Numbered from the stretch's first letter, positions 34,955-44,973 are shown. The stretch: DNA of 64,000 nucleotides from Phycisphaerales bacterium UBA5793 (GCA_002418285.1 DIDT01000073.1:1-64000); one strand, 5' to 3'. Numbers and translations are program-made. The notes: generated from the letters alone by a model not told the origin.

Positions 34955-35432
34955 CGCACGAGAGTCATCGACTGCCCGTCCGGGAAGGCGGCCACCACGC
35001 GCGTCCGCCTTCGCACCTCGCGGTTCAATCGCTCCATCGTATCGTTCGTCCGGATGCAACGCCAGTGCCCGCGCGGGAAGTTCATGTACGCCAGCGTCTC
35101 GCCCACCCCTTCACGCACGATCTCCGCAGCGCGGTGCCCGCCTTGGTCTGCAACTTCCGCTGGTAACTCCCCGCCCGCGTGTCCTTGCGATCCGCCGTGC
35201 GTTCGTACTTGCCCGCTCAGGCGATCCGATCCACTTCTTTGTCAAGCAGCTGGTTCAACGTCGCCTCCACCGTGCTGCGGACCACTTCGTCCACGTGCCC
35301 GCGCACCTTCTCCGCGTCCACCATGATCGCCTGCTTGAGGCCGTCGCCGGCCACTCCCGCCTGCCGTTCCTGCTGCTCAGCCGGTTGCTCCCACTGACTT
35401 GCACTTCCCCAGTTCGCTGATACGCTCTCCAT
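34955..35432 (-). pseudogene. IS256-family transposase remnant
   Basis: The N-terminal part (HVDEVVRSTVEATLNQLLDK) reads from 35432 to an in-frame TGA at about 35217. The frame then goes on as AGKYERTADRKDTRAGSYQR. After a large internal deletion that removes the catalytic centre comes the C-terminal piece LAYMNFPRGHWRCIRTNDTM, ERLNREVRRRTRVVAAFPDG. It is inactive. It marks the right edge of the phage block. Confidence 0.85.
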
Positions 35433-35433
35433 A

Positions 35434-35494
35434 GGGCTCTCTCCGTCTGAAAGGTGTGTTTGTCAAACCCACACAACCTTCCTGCGGAGAGCCC
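35434..35494. repeat. IS256 end: long imperfect hairpin
   Basis: GGGCTCTCTCCG (35434-35445) pairs with CGGAGAGCCC (35485-35494) with one bulged base, and an inner GTGTG/CACAC pair adds to it. It lies just upstream of the transposase remnant start, as expected for the terminal or leader region of the element. Confidence 0.6.
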
Positions 35495-35523
35495 TTCTGT
35501 CAATGTGCGCAAGATTCAGGACG

Positions 35524-35712
35524 TTATCCGGTCTGCCACGGGCCGAAGCGTTCGGGCAGGTCGCGCCAAGGCGCGCCGGTGAGCAGAGTCCAGAACATGG
35601 CGTTGAGCAGCGTGCGGCGATCACGCGGCGGGCGACCGGTTTTGGCCCTCGAGACCGGAACGAGCGGCTCGATCAGATCCCACTGCTCATCCGTGAGCTT
35701 GTGGCGTTTCAT
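35524..35712 (-). pseudogene. IS5-family transposase fragment
   Basis: 62 residues: KRHKLTDEQWDLIEPLVPVS, RAKTGRPPRDRRTLLNAMFW, TLLTGAPWRDLPERFGPWQT. This is the N-terminal (DUF4096-type) part of IS5/IS427-group transposases. The sequence breaks off after PWQT at the border with the IS256 remnant, so the DDE domain is missing. Confidence 0.85.
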
Positions 35713-35783
35713 GTGCAGTGACCTCCATGTCAGCCTCGGCGACCTCCATGCCGCCAGAATCCATCATCAGCAGATCAATGGGC

Positions 35784-35800
35784 TTTCAGACAGGCCCCTA
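35784..35800. repeat. Probable IS5-type terminal inverted repeat
   Basis: CTTTCAGACAGGCCCCT with adjacent TAG resembles IS5/IS427 ends (reverse: AGGGGCCTGTCTGAAAG). It lies about 75 bases upstream of the transposase fragment start and touches the stop codon of the membrane protein. Confidence 0.6.
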
Positions 35801-36259
35801 GTGTCGGAGTGGGTCCAGTGTGTAGTTTACGACAATCAGCCAAATGACAAATCCTACAGTCATGAGAACAAATGCCACGTGCCGGACTATCGCCGCGCAA
35901 ACGCGCGATCTCGACCAGTACCGAGCGCCTACACCGCCCCGCTCCGCGACTAAGTCTGCAATAGCATCCGTCAGAATTGAAATTGAGATAATAATCGAGA
36001 ACCATACCAGTACCAGTGCGCCTAGTACCTGTTTGCTCGACAGCATGGAGACGTGCCAAGCAAACGCCAGATGGAGCACAACAAGCGCTATCGCCCCATA
36101 CGTTCGGAAACTGGGGCGATTGACTCGCATTTCCGCGTGAGTTGCTTGCCGTCCTATTGGTCGTAATAGATACCAGCCGAGTGATATTGCAGTAAACCCA
36201 AAACCAAAGTACACATAAGGCACATTGTCTGGCTCGAATATTTCAAACGGCATAGTCAC
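35798..36259 (-). CDS. Four-helix membrane protein, putative Rhs immunity
   Basis: 153 residues from GTG 36259, overlapping the Rhs stop (GTGA); ATG 36253 is the alternative. Four transmembrane segments lie at about 15-32, 54-73, 78-100 and 127-148 (e.g. VLGALVLVWFSIIISISILT). The DNA is clearly AT-richer than its surroundings. Coupling right after a polymorphic-toxin-like gene suggests an immunity protein, as known for membrane-acting toxins. Its stop codon sits at the IS5-type end, so the C-terminus may be truncated. Confidence 0.6.
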   Translation of the reverse strand: MTMPFEIFEPDNVPYVYFGFGFTAISLGWYLLRPIGRQATHAEMRVNRPSFRTYGAIALVVLHLAFAWHVSMLSSKQVLGALVLVWFSIIISISILTDAIADLVAERGGVGARYWSRSRVCAAIVRHVAFVLMTVGFVIWLIVVNYTLDPLRH

Positions 36260-39200
36260 AGTTCTTTCGGGGGCGGATCAATTTGTGGCTGGGATCGTCT
36301 GAACAGCGGATCAACGGGATGCTGTTTGAGCCGGTGCGGCATCCATGCCGCGGGGTCATCTCCACATCCGACCGACTCCATCATTTGAACATATAGCTGA
36401 TCAGTGCCTAGGAGCGTTGCGGCGATTTCCATGTGGCGCTGCGCCTCGAGTAGCAACTCATATTTTTCTCGACCAAGCTGCGCCAGCTGTGCTTCTCCCC
36501 AGGTGCTCAGAGCTCCATCCAATGTAATTAGATTTAGTAGTTTTAGCTGTCTGCCCAAGGCCTCATCCATTATCGAGAAGTTCTCAAGCATTTCTTCACA
36601 ATCCCATGGCCTCGAAAACTTCGCTGGAGTAATCTTCATTGCCGCCATGGCGTAATCATTGAATGCCACCAGGCCCTTAGCTATGTTGATGGCCATGAAC
36701 ATCCCCTCGCCAAACCTCAGGAACACGCGTCCGGAGGCGATGAAGGGATCTGCATCGTAACCTCCGGCGGCCAAGGTGAGCAGCCCTGCCATCAGGTTTT
36801 GTCGTGCAATTTCCTTCCGAACTTCTTCGAGTAGCCGACCGAGCCGCTGACATTCTGAATAGACACTGCCTGGGCAACAACTCATAAGTCCATATGGGTC
36901 TGTGACGTCTGCTGGCATTGATGAGCAATACATGTACAAGTTGGATCCCTCAACAGTGTGCATGGGATCACGTTCAATCCATCTCCCGAAAGCAGGGTCA
37001 TACCACCGAGATCTAACTAAGTACTGTCCAGTTTCGTCACTAAATATATAACCATCCCACGCAATGGGATTGTCCGGCCCGTGAACCGTCGAGCCGCCGC
37101 TGCCTGTGGACACAAAGGAAACCAACCCACTCGCCAGTGCCGCCTGGTCCGCTCCGCCCGTCAAGGCCGCGAGAGTCGTGCGGTCAGCCGTGCTGATCGT
37201 CCCGTCGCGGTTGAGATCTTGCTCGGCTTTGTAGTTCACCTGGCCGATCGAGTTGCTGCCGAGGCCGATGGTCGTCACCAGCGCCGCATCATCGCCCGCG
37301 GCCGTCGCAGCGCCGTCGCCGGTGACATCCCCGCCGAAATGATGGCGGGCCTTGCCGTAGGAGTTGTACGTGACGCGTTCAACGACGCGGCTATTGCTGG
37401 CATTGACCATCGCCACCGTGCTGAACTGGGCGTCGGTGACGTAGAAGAAGTTGTTGTCATACGTGCCGTTGGCATCCCGATCGCGGCGGCGGCCAACGGC
37501 ATCGTCGATGTACCGCTTGCCCCAGAAGGTCTGGGCGCGCTCATCCTCGGTGAAGCCGGAGGTCCACGAGCGGTCGATGCGCTCTTCGAGAAGTTGCCAG
37601 TTGGCGGAGTAGTACATGAGGCGCATCTCGTCAATGCTGCCGGCACCCTGCGAAAGCGACCGCTTCACCGTGCGCCAGTGCAGGGCATTGTACTCGTATT
37701 GGCCGAGGCTAGTCGTGCCAATCTTGACTTCCGTGAGACGATTCCAGGCGTCGTGGGTGTAGTACTTCGTGGTCGCCGCGGGCAGACCCTGCTCGGTCAT
37801 GTTGCCGGCTGCGTCGTAGGCGAAGGGCAGGATGCCGATGTCTTCGATCTCGTTGGCGAAATTGTGGGTGCGCTCGGTCTCTTCGTCCGGGCTCGAGGAG
37901 GTGTAATTGCCGTCGCCGTCGTTGTCGTTGAAGATCGAATTCCAGTTGCCCAGCATGTCCAGAGCCCACTGCTGACCACCCACGGCCGCGGACCAGGATC
38001 CGCCCTGCGCTCCGCGATCGGCCTGCACAAGTCGGTCGAGGCCGTCGTAGGTGTACTTGAAGTCCCGATCCGTCCACGACGCGCCTGGTCTGGCATCGGT
38101 GCGAGTGAGGCGGTTGCTGGATCGGTCGTAGGTGTAGCCGATCTCAACAAGCGGCGGGACGCTCGGATTGCTCCCCGTGCCGGTTGTATATGCCCCGTCC
38201 ACCCACGCGTGCTTCTTCACTCGGCCGAAGCGGTCCCAGCCGGGGTAGACGCCGGAGGTCTGAGTGGTGAAGCCTTGGTTGTTGCGTTTGCCGTCGTGGC
38301 TGACGGTGCGGTCGAGCTGAATGTCTGGAGCCGGGTAATCCACCTCCGCAACCATGCCCAGGCCGACGTGCTGATACTTGACAGTGTTGGCGCCGCTCGT
38401 GCCGATGCGCATGCGCGTCAAGCGGCTGATGTGGTCGTCAAGGTCGGCCGAGGTCGTTCCGTAGTACTGGTTGTAGTCCGTGCCGTCGGGGTAGGTGATC
38501 GTACTCAACCGGCTGTAGTTGCCGGAATCGTAATCGGCAGTTGAGTAGGCGTAGCGGACGCGGAGCGTGTTGCCTGTGGGCACCCCCGATCCGTCATAGG
38601 CAACGGCGCCGTCGTAATCCTGATAGACTTCCTTGATTTGCCAGAGCGGCGAGTAGGCGAATTCCGCCTGATTCTTGACGGTCGAGTGCGCAGTGGTCGT
38701 GTAGGAGGTGACTTTCTCGAGTCGTCCGAAATCGTCGTAGTCGACGCCGATTGAGAGTACCCAATCGTCGATCGGGCTGCTCATCGCGAGGGTCACGTCG
38801 TCGAGCGTGACGCGGCCGAGGTCATCACGGGTGTATTCGTGCAGGGTCTCATTCTGGTCCTCAACAGAGGCCAGTTCGCCGAGGCGGTCGTAGGTGTAGA
38901 GGACCTTGTACTCGCGTGTGGTTCCGGCGACACCGGTGGACTCGTTGGGATAGCGGACTTCGCTGAGCAAATTGGCCGGGGCGGCGGCGTAGAGATATTG
39001 GGTTTCCTGAAGGTCGCCGCCGGGAATGTGGGCGATCTGTTTGGTGATGTTCCCAGCGCCGTCGTAGACAAAACTTGTCACCCTATCTTCATCAGTCTCG
39101 CCGGAGGAGCCGCCCACACCGGTGATCGTCCATCGGCCATTGCCTGACGACCAGCCGGTGACGTCTGCATCGACGTAGTTTTCCGCCACGGCGATGCGGC

Positions 39201-42200
39201 GGTGCATGGCATCGAAGAAGATGCGAGTCTGTTTGCCTTCGGGATCGGTCGAGAGATACGGCCGGCCGCGCTCGTCGTACTCCGTGGCGCTGACGAGGTA
39301 GTCCTCAAAATCGACATCGTCCCATTCGGGCACTTCGGCTGGCGGCCAGCTCGGCGCCGCCGTGCCGGCGCTGAACTCGTCGTTGGTGGAATCATTGGTG
39401 CCGATGTTCACAGTGCGGATACGCCGATTGAAGGCGTCATAGTAATGGCCGACGTAGCTGGGCACGCCCAGAGCCGTGCTCGAAGCGCCGTTGTAGGTGA
39501 GCGGGCCGGCGGTGCTCGTGTCGTCGTGGACGCGGCGCAGGGCCGTCACGAATTCGAGGCGATCAGTGCCGGTGGTGTATTCGTATTCGGTCTGTTCGAG
39601 GACGATGTCGTAAGGGAGACTGGGGGAGAGGCTGCCGTCATCGTCGATCGGCGGAGTGCTGTTCCTGCCCGGGCCGTACGAATAGAGCGTGGCGTCGCGC
39701 ACGACGTAGGAAGCGGTTGAGCGCCCGAGACCGTCAAACTCACGCTTGATAATCGGCGAATTGGGCGACCACTGGACGACGGTTCGGCCATTCGGATCGA
39801 ACCACGAGTTGGTCTGGAGGAACTCAGGGCTTCCGCTCGTGGGGTCGGTGGCGATCGATTGTCGGTAGCCGAGCCCGCGCTGGCTGTAATGCGTCTGGAC
39901 ATAGAGACCACGATCGCTCAAGGGAGTGCCGATGCCCGTCGGCGTGTCTTGGAAGACCCCGCGCTCGATGATGCGATCGAGGTTGTCGTAGACCACGAAC
40001 TCGTGGGGTGCAATCTCATTCAGGGTGCGATACGGCCGATCGCGGAAATCGAAGTCGCGCAGCGTGTCGCGCACGGTGCTTCCGTCGACGTGCTGCCGGA
40101 CGTAGGTCAGATTGCCGTTCCCCAAGCCCTGTTCCGGGCTGCCAAACGAGCCGCCATGATCAAAGTCGTAGAAGTACTCCGCCACGGTGACGTTGCTTCC
40201 GCCCGTCTGCCCGACCTTGACTTCCAGCACTCTGCCGAGCACGTCATAGGCGGCGTTTTCGCTGATCTTGCCGATCGGGTCGGTCGTGGTTGCCAAACGG
40301 CCGGCATCGTCGTAGGCGTACGCGGTAATGTAGGGATCCTGGGCGAGGTCATGCCAGTCTTCTCGCTGCTGGACCAGGCCCGAGAGCAGATGCGTGGTGC
40401 GGGAGCGGGAGAGTTCGCTTGTGAGTGTATAGTCGAGTGTCGGGGTCGTGACGATGGCGCTGACTCCGTAACTGCTTGTGCCAATGACGTTTCCGCCCGC
40501 GTCGTACCATCCGATAGAGGCATCGCCGTTGAATTCACTGCCCTCCTTGTCGGGCAGGGTGAGTTCGGCGTAGTAAAGCATGTAGGGGCGCGATTCGATC
40601 GATCGTGTCTCGCGGACGGTGTACGAGGAAATGTCGCCGGGAGCTATGCGCTCGATCTGTCGCCCAACGAGGTCGTAGACATAAGTGGTTGTCGTAGAGC
40701 CGCCGTCCGCGTTCTGGTCTGACCAACCCGAATATGTCAGGCCGGCGTGCCCGGAGCCGCCCCAGCCAGGCAACTGCGTCTGGAGGGCATTGCGCACGAT
40801 GCTGGCAACGCGGCCCGTCGCTGAATCGAACGTCCGCTTCGTCAGCGAGTGATCCGCGGATCGACTCCAAAAGTTCTCGCCGTTGGTGTCGTACAGCTCA
40901 TAGGATTCGTAGTAGCCGCCAGAGATTCCCGGTCCGTTCTCGGCCAGCAGCTCGGCTTCAGTCTTGACGCGAGTCCAGGCCACGCGGTCGGTCGAACTGA
41001 AGAAGCCGTACTCGAAGAGCGTGGTTTCGACGTCGTCAGCGCTGGTCGATCCGGCGACGCGAAATCGTTCGATTGAATCGGGCAGCCATTCGCGTGTGGA
41101 GTTGTAGGTCGTCTTCGAAACAAGCGTGTAATCGCCGATTGTACTGCTGAGTTTTCCTTCACCGACGCGAACTTCCTCGGGTCGATAGTCGGCGAAGGTG
41201 TAGGCGTACACGAGCCCTTCGTCGGTATGGGCCGTATACGAGGCCGGGCTTCCGCCTGCGGGGGTGTAAGCCGACATCGCAGAGGGCGTCATCATGAACT
41301 TGAGTGTCCGATCGGTGCCCGTGTTGTACTCGTAATGCCAGACCCATTTGCGCTCATCACCAGTCGGTTCGACGACCGCTCGGTTCACCAGGTACGGCGC
41401 TGTGTAGGGGCCCGTCGGCGACGATCGAAGGCCTTCGGCATCGTAGTAGAGGGTGCGGAACGTAGCGTACTCGGGGACGGACTCGTCATAGAGCTCTTCC
41501 AGGATTCTGACGCTGTGGTACTCGTCATTCGTTCCGTTGGTGAAATGCGTGTAAGTTTGCTTGAGTCCTTGCGCGCTGGCTCCACTGCAACCGCAACCGC
41601 CGGTCTGGAGGAACTGCGTCTTTACCTGCCCAAGGCCGGTCGTGTAGTAGCCCACGATCTTGCTCGCCAGGTCGATCAGCAGGATGGGGTCGCCGACACT
41701 CGGCGAAAACACATCGTCGTCGTCCTCTGCCTCGAGCAGATCTGCGGCGGTCAGTTTGAGTGCTTTGCTCACGATCGGGTACAAGGTGCCGCCCGAATCT
41801 TCATTCCGCTTTTGCGCGATGTACTCAATCTGCTCGGGCTCGATGATGAGCTTTAGCTGGTGATTCCCGCCCTCGACCTCAAGTCGATCGTCGCCGGAAC
41901 CAGGCGTCACCCCCTCGCGGTGGTATCGATACTGCGTGATGCGTTCAATGGAATCGCTGGCGCCACTCTCCACTCGATCCACCATCGTCCGATGCGTCAC
42001 TTGGAGGAGATCGCCGGGGGATCCCAGGTGGTCATTGACGCCGTCCGCCTGGTAGAGATAGCTCACCCGCTCGACCTCCCGAAGCACCGTGCTGTCCCAT
42101 CGGAACAACTGCATGTAGAGCAGCCGCCCCTTGGGGTGGCCAAGATCCCAGGTAAAGCGGATGACCGCTTCTGAGCTCTCATCGTCAGTGCCACCCAGGA

Positions 42201-43743
42201 AGATGCTCTCGAGTCGGGGCTTCCCATAGCCGGTGTTGTAGTCGTATCTACGTACATTCCCGTACCAGTCCTCCTCCTGATAGAGCATGCCACTGAGTCC
42301 ACTGCCGTTGTTTCGGTAGTAGTAGCGGATCATCTCACCGTCGTGGGTTTCCTTGTAGACATCAACTCCACCGAGTGTTGTTTCTTCAAGCCCTTCTGAT
42401 CCTCCGCTGAGAAAGTACACCCCGGAGCCGCCGGTTCGCCACTCGACGGGGCTCTGCCAACCGAAGCTAATTCGGATCATGTATGATGGCACGATGTAGT
42501 CGAAACAGGACAACGTCCAACCCACTCCCACCAATCCAGCCCCGCCATAGGCTGGATTGCTGGTGTAGGATCGGACGATTTGGAAGTCACTCCCGACAAG
42601 GGGGATGGAAAGATCCGTCGTCGTCTCGGCTTTGGAGCCCGAGAACACGTGGATCGGAGACTCGGTGAGCTCTCCCTCCTCGTCCGCGCAGCTGGTGACA
42701 AGTTTGTCATCTCGATCATCAATCCCAATATCGTCGGGATTGGCGTCGTTGGTAATCCCGTTACCCGTCGCGCACGGACTGCTAGCGAACCATTCATCTA
42801 TCTTGTCCTGAACTTCACCCGCTTCTTCCTCCGTAATCCCGCGTTCGAGAACGTCTAGCAGACATAGCAAGATGGTCTCGCAAGTCCACGATGGCCCGCA
42901 TTCGCCAGCAGTGTTATAAAGCAATTCGAGAATGTCTGCGGGTGTGAGCGACTCACCTAGGTCGCATTTATTCCGCACCAGATCCTTGAGATCATCACAA
43001 TCGAGCGGATCGCTTCCGACGCCTGTTACAGAAATGTCAAAGTCATATGTTTCTTTCTTGCCTTCCTGGCAGTATTCGCATCCGTCTTCGCACGTGACAG
43101 GATGCTTGAATCCGCACGCACCGCCGGAGAGAGGGCCGGCCTGGCAATTCGTGTCGGTCCAACTCCATGAACCGCCTGCACAGTCAACTCCCGACTGCTC
43201 CTGAGACCATGTCGGAAGAATCCAATTATTATCATAAGAATCGAGATTAGCCCGTGGCGGATAAAACGCCATGACTGTCCACGACGCATCTTCCGTCGGG
43301 GAACCGCCATCAAAGACGACCAGAACTTCCAACTCGTCACCCTCGTCGTTCTGTTCGAGGCACAGGGTGAAGTGCCCTTTGGTGAACTCAGTCAATCCGA
43401 CAATTCCCCGCCAGCTGACTGTGTTGTCGTCGGACTCCCATTCCGAGCACCGGAAGAACGGAATAGTGGCGTCGATAATGTCATAGGTATTCCAAGTGCC
43501 CGACTCTGGACATTCGTTGTTGTCACAATCTGCCCACCAAAAGGAGCGTTGCAGCTGGATATGAACTGTTGACGCGCACGAGAAACAACACGTCTCCGTT
43601 GTCGTCCCGCCCTCAAACGTCGTAACCTGGCAAGTCAGGTTTTCAGCCGACTGTGCGAGTGCTGTGTTCCCCAGAACTGAAGGCAACCCCGCCAACATCG
43701 TTATGGTGAATAGCACCACTCGGCTTGAAGGCTTCGGACACAT
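36256..43743 (-). CDS. Secreted Rhs/YD-repeat protein with dockerin-like insert
   Basis: 2495 residues with a signal peptide (about 1-31). An N-terminal Cys-rich part precedes the Rhs/YD shell (e.g. YTYDGLDRLVQADRG, YDAAGNMTEQGLP). A dockerin-like pair, GDVTGDGAATAAGDDAALV and DLNRDGTISTADRTTLAAL, is inserted just before the core motif (YLVRSRWYDPAFGRWIERDP). After DPYGL a distinct helical module of about 209 residues (36259-36885) ends the protein. Rhs shells enclose C-terminal toxins. AGGAG precedes the ATG, and it lies 21 bases after the DUF1573 gene. Confidence 0.9.
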   Translation of the reverse strand: MCPKPSSRVVLFTITMLAGLPSVLGNTALAQSAENLTCQVTTFEGGTTTETCCFSCASTVHIQLQRSFWWADCDNNECPESGTWNTYDIIDATIPFFRCSEWESDDNTVSWRGIVGLTEFTKGHFTLCLEQNDEGDELEVLVVFDGGSPTEDASWTVMAFYPPRANLDSYDNNWILPTWSQEQSGVDCAGGSWSWTDTNCQAGPLSGGACGFKHPVTCEDGCEYCQEGKKETYDFDISVTGVGSDPLDCDDLKDLVRNKCDLGESLTPADILELLYNTAGECGPSWTCETILLCLLDVLERGITEEEAGEVQDKIDEWFASSPCATGNGITNDANPDDIGIDDRDDKLVTSCADEEGELTESPIHVFSGSKAETTTDLSIPLVGSDFQIVRSYTSNPAYGGAGLVGVGWTLSCFDYIVPSYMIRISFGWQSPVEWRTGGSGVYFLSGGSEGLEETTLGGVDVYKETHDGEMIRYYYRNNGSGLSGMLYQEEDWYGNVRRYDYNTGYGKPRLESIFLGGTDDESSEAVIRFTWDLGHPKGRLLYMQLFRWDSTVLREVERVSYLYQADGVNDHLGSPGDLLQVTHRTMVDRVESGASDSIERITQYRYHREGVTPGSGDDRLEVEGGNHQLKLIIEPEQIEYIAQKRNEDSGGTLYPIVSKALKLTAADLLEAEDDDDVFSPSVGDPILLIDLASKIVGYYTTGLGQVKTQFLQTGGCGCSGASAQGLKQTYTHFTNGTNDEYHSVRILEELYDESVPEYATFRTLYYDAEGLRSSPTGPYTAPYLVNRAVVEPTGDERKWVWHYEYNTGTDRTLKFMMTPSAMSAYTPAGGSPASYTAHTDEGLVYAYTFADYRPEEVRVGEGKLSSTIGDYTLVSKTTYNSTREWLPDSIERFRVAGSTSADDVETTLFEYGFFSSTDRVAWTRVKTEAELLAENGPGISGGYYESYELYDTNGENFWSRSADHSLTKRTFDSATGRVASIVRNALQTQLPGWGGSGHAGLTYSGWSDQNADGGSTTTTYVYDLVGRQIERIAPGDISSYTVRETRSIESRPYMLYYAELTLPDKEGSEFNGDASIGWYDAGGNVIGTSSYGVSAIVTTPTLDYTLTSELSRSRTTHLLSGLVQQREDWHDLAQDPYITAYAYDDAGRLATTTDPIGKISENAAYDVLGRVLEVKVGQTGGSNVTVAEYFYDFDHGGSFGSPEQGLGNGNLTYVRQHVDGSTVRDTLRDFDFRDRPYRTLNEIAPHEFVVYDNLDRIIERGVFQDTPTGIGTPLSDRGLYVQTHYSQRGLGYRQSIATDPTSGSPEFLQTNSWFDPNGRTVVQWSPNSPIIKREFDGLGRSTASYVVRDATLYSYGPGRNSTPPIDDDGSLSPSLPYDIVLEQTEYEYTTGTDRLEFVTALRRVHDDTSTAGPLTYNGASSTALGVPSYVGHYYDAFNRRIRTVNIGTNDSTNDEFSAGTAAPSWPPAEVPEWDDVDFEDYLVSATEYDERGRPYLSTDPEGKQTRIFFDAMHRRIAVAENYVDADVTGWSSGNGRWTITGVGGSSGETDEDRVTSFVYDGAGNITKQIAHIPGGDLQETQYLYAAAPANLLSEVRYPNESTGVAGTTREYKVLYTYDRLGELASVEDQNETLHEYTRDDLGRVTLDDVTLAMSSPIDDWVLSIGVDYDDFGRLEKVTSYTTTAHSTVKNQAEFAYSPLWQIKEVYQDYDGAVAYDGSGVPTGNTLRVRYAYSTADYDSGNYSRLSTITYPDGTDYNQYYGTTSADLDDHISRLTRMRIGTSGANTVKYQHVGLGMVAEVDYPAPDIQLDRTVSHDGKRNNQGFTTQTSGVYPGWDRFGRVKKHAWVDGAYTTGTGSNPSVPPLVEIGYTYDRSSNRLTRTDARPGASWTDRDFKYTYDGLDRLVQADRGAQGGSWSAAVGGQQWALDMLGNWNSIFNDNDGDGNYTSSSPDEETERTHNFANEIEDIGILPFAYDAAGNMTEQGLPAATTKYYTHDAWNRLTEVKIGTTSLGQYEYNALHWRTVKRSLSQGAGSIDEMRLMYYSANWQLLEERIDRSWTSGFTEDERAQTFWGKRYIDDAVGRRRDRDANGTYDNNFFYVTDAQFSTVAMVNASNSRVVERVTYNSYGKARHHFGGDVTGDGAATAAGDDAALVTTIGLGSNSIGQVNYKAEQDLNRDGTISTADRTTLAALTGGADQAALASGLVSFVSTGSGGSTVHGPDNPIAWDGYIFSDETGQYLVRSRWYDPAFGRWIERDPMHTVEGSNLYMYCSSMPADVTDPYGLMSCCPGSVYSECQRLGRLLEEVRKEIARQNLMAGLLTLAAGGYDADPFIASGRVFLRFGEGMFMAINIAKGLVAFNDYAMAAMKITPAKFSRPWDCEEMLENFSIMDEALGRQLKLLNLITLDGALSTWGEAQLAQLGREKYELLLEAQRHMEIAATLLGTDQLYVQMMESVGCGDDPAAWMPHRLKQHPVDPLFRRSQPQIDPPPKEL

Positions 43744-43764
43744 GGGTAGGCTCCTGTCGGCGCA

Positions 43765-44973
43765 TTAGGGTGTTTTTACCTCTGCGAGCACGTCGCACCA
43801 ACCGCGAGAGCCAAGAAGCGATACTTCCAGTTGGCTGCGAACAAAGCCCTGTTCTATTGAGATCGCGGAAAGCCTGAGATGGAGGCTGAGGCCGTCTGTG
43901 TGGTGCTCAACGCGAAGGAGTGAGAGCGCGGCAAATGTCGATCTGAATACGATCTCCGGCTGAGCATCGGAGGGAAATGTCCCCATTACTGAGAGAGTCA
44001 GCTCGGACGGGGTGTCGTGGGAAATCGCGCCAAAGTCTAGTCGATCCGCCGACAGCGCTAGTCGCGGTGGAGGAACGAGAGTCGCTCGTGCAGATCGAGA
44101 AGAGCGAGTTGAAGATGGCTGAGGTGGCGCCGAGGCTCTGACCGACAGAACAACTCCAGATACTTCCGGGTGATCGATCAAAAACTCGATGCGCGGGGGT
44201 CGTCCGGCGGCGTTCCAAAGCAACTCATCGACGCGCATCTCATGCCGTGAAGCCACCGAGGTTCCCGGTAGAGTGGCCAGCACAGGCGGACTGACTTCCA
44301 GCAAGCGAAAAGCGGTCCCATCCGGCGACTCAATGACGATTACCGCGGAACTGATTGTTTCAACGGTGAGGTATTCGGGCTGGACCAGAATGGGTTGCAC
44401 GGCTTCTGCAGTGACGCGGAGTTGGCGGTCAGGGAGGTCATCTGCGAACTTGAATCTTATCTGTTTGCGAACGGATGAGGCGCGTCGAGGCGCGGTAAGT
44501 TGCACTCGCGTCGCGATAGCATCGCCGGGACGGATGACGCGCTCCGCCATTCGCGCCACAGTACAGCCGCAAGTAGATCTGGCTTCCAGCACCGTAATCG
44601 GTGAATCCGTATTGTTGATAATCCGGACTTCCTGGCTTTGGACCGAATTGGCGAGGATGCGCCCAAAATCAACGAGGGGTGGATCAAAGGAGACACCGAC
44701 GTGGGACACTTCCGTATCATCGGACGCTGCCGCCTGAGAATCCGCTACAGGCGCCCTGGCTGGAGCACCGAACACCGGCGGCGCCGCTTCAGGCGTCTGA
44801 GAACTGCTTCGCGAGGAATTTGGTCTTGGGGAAGGCGGCGAGATAAGGCTGTAGTCGGTGGACGTTGGTCGATCGTCGCAGGCGTGCAAGCAAAACACGA
44901 ATGGCGCTATTGTAGTCGCCAGCTGGGCAACGACGAGTAGCCGATTGCGAAAGGGTAGCAGGCGCTGGCTCAA
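43765..44973 (-). CDS. DUF1573 lipoprotein
   Basis: 402 residues from TTG 44973, chosen because GAGGGAG lies upstream and a promoter occupies the longer open frame. A signal region (LLVVAQLATTIAPFVFCLHAC) suggests a lipoprotein. The DUF1573 Ig-like domain is FDPPLVDFGRILANSVQSQE with ITVLEARSTCGCTVARM. A second weaker repeat lies near the end (LDFGAISHDTPSELTLSV). It heads the operon with the Rhs gene, so it may help export or anchor it (inference). Confidence 0.8.
   Translation of the reverse strand: MSQRLLPFRNRLLVVAQLATTIAPFVFCLHACDDRPTSTDYSLISPPSPRPNSSRSSSQTPEAAPPVFGAPARAPVADSQAAASDDTEVSHVGVSFDPPLVDFGRILANSVQSQEVRIINNTDSPITVLEARSTCGCTVARMAERVIRPGDAIATRVQLTAPRRASSVRKQIRFKFADDLPDRQLRVTAEAVQPILVQPEYLTVETISSAVIVIESPDGTAFRLLEVSPPVLATLPGTSVASRHEMRVDELLWNAAGRPPRIEFLIDHPEVSGVVLSVRASAPPQPSSTRSSRSARATLVPPPRLALSADRLDFGAISHDTPSELTLSVMGTFPSDAQPEIVFRSTFAALSLLRVEHHTDGLSLHLRLSAISIEQGFVRSQLEVSLLGSRGWCDVLAEVKTP

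Noticed and set aside
37081..40722. Several long plus-strand open frames
   Set aside because: They lie opposite the Rhs gene; their repetitive Val/Arg-rich sequence mirrors YD repeats and no domain is seen.
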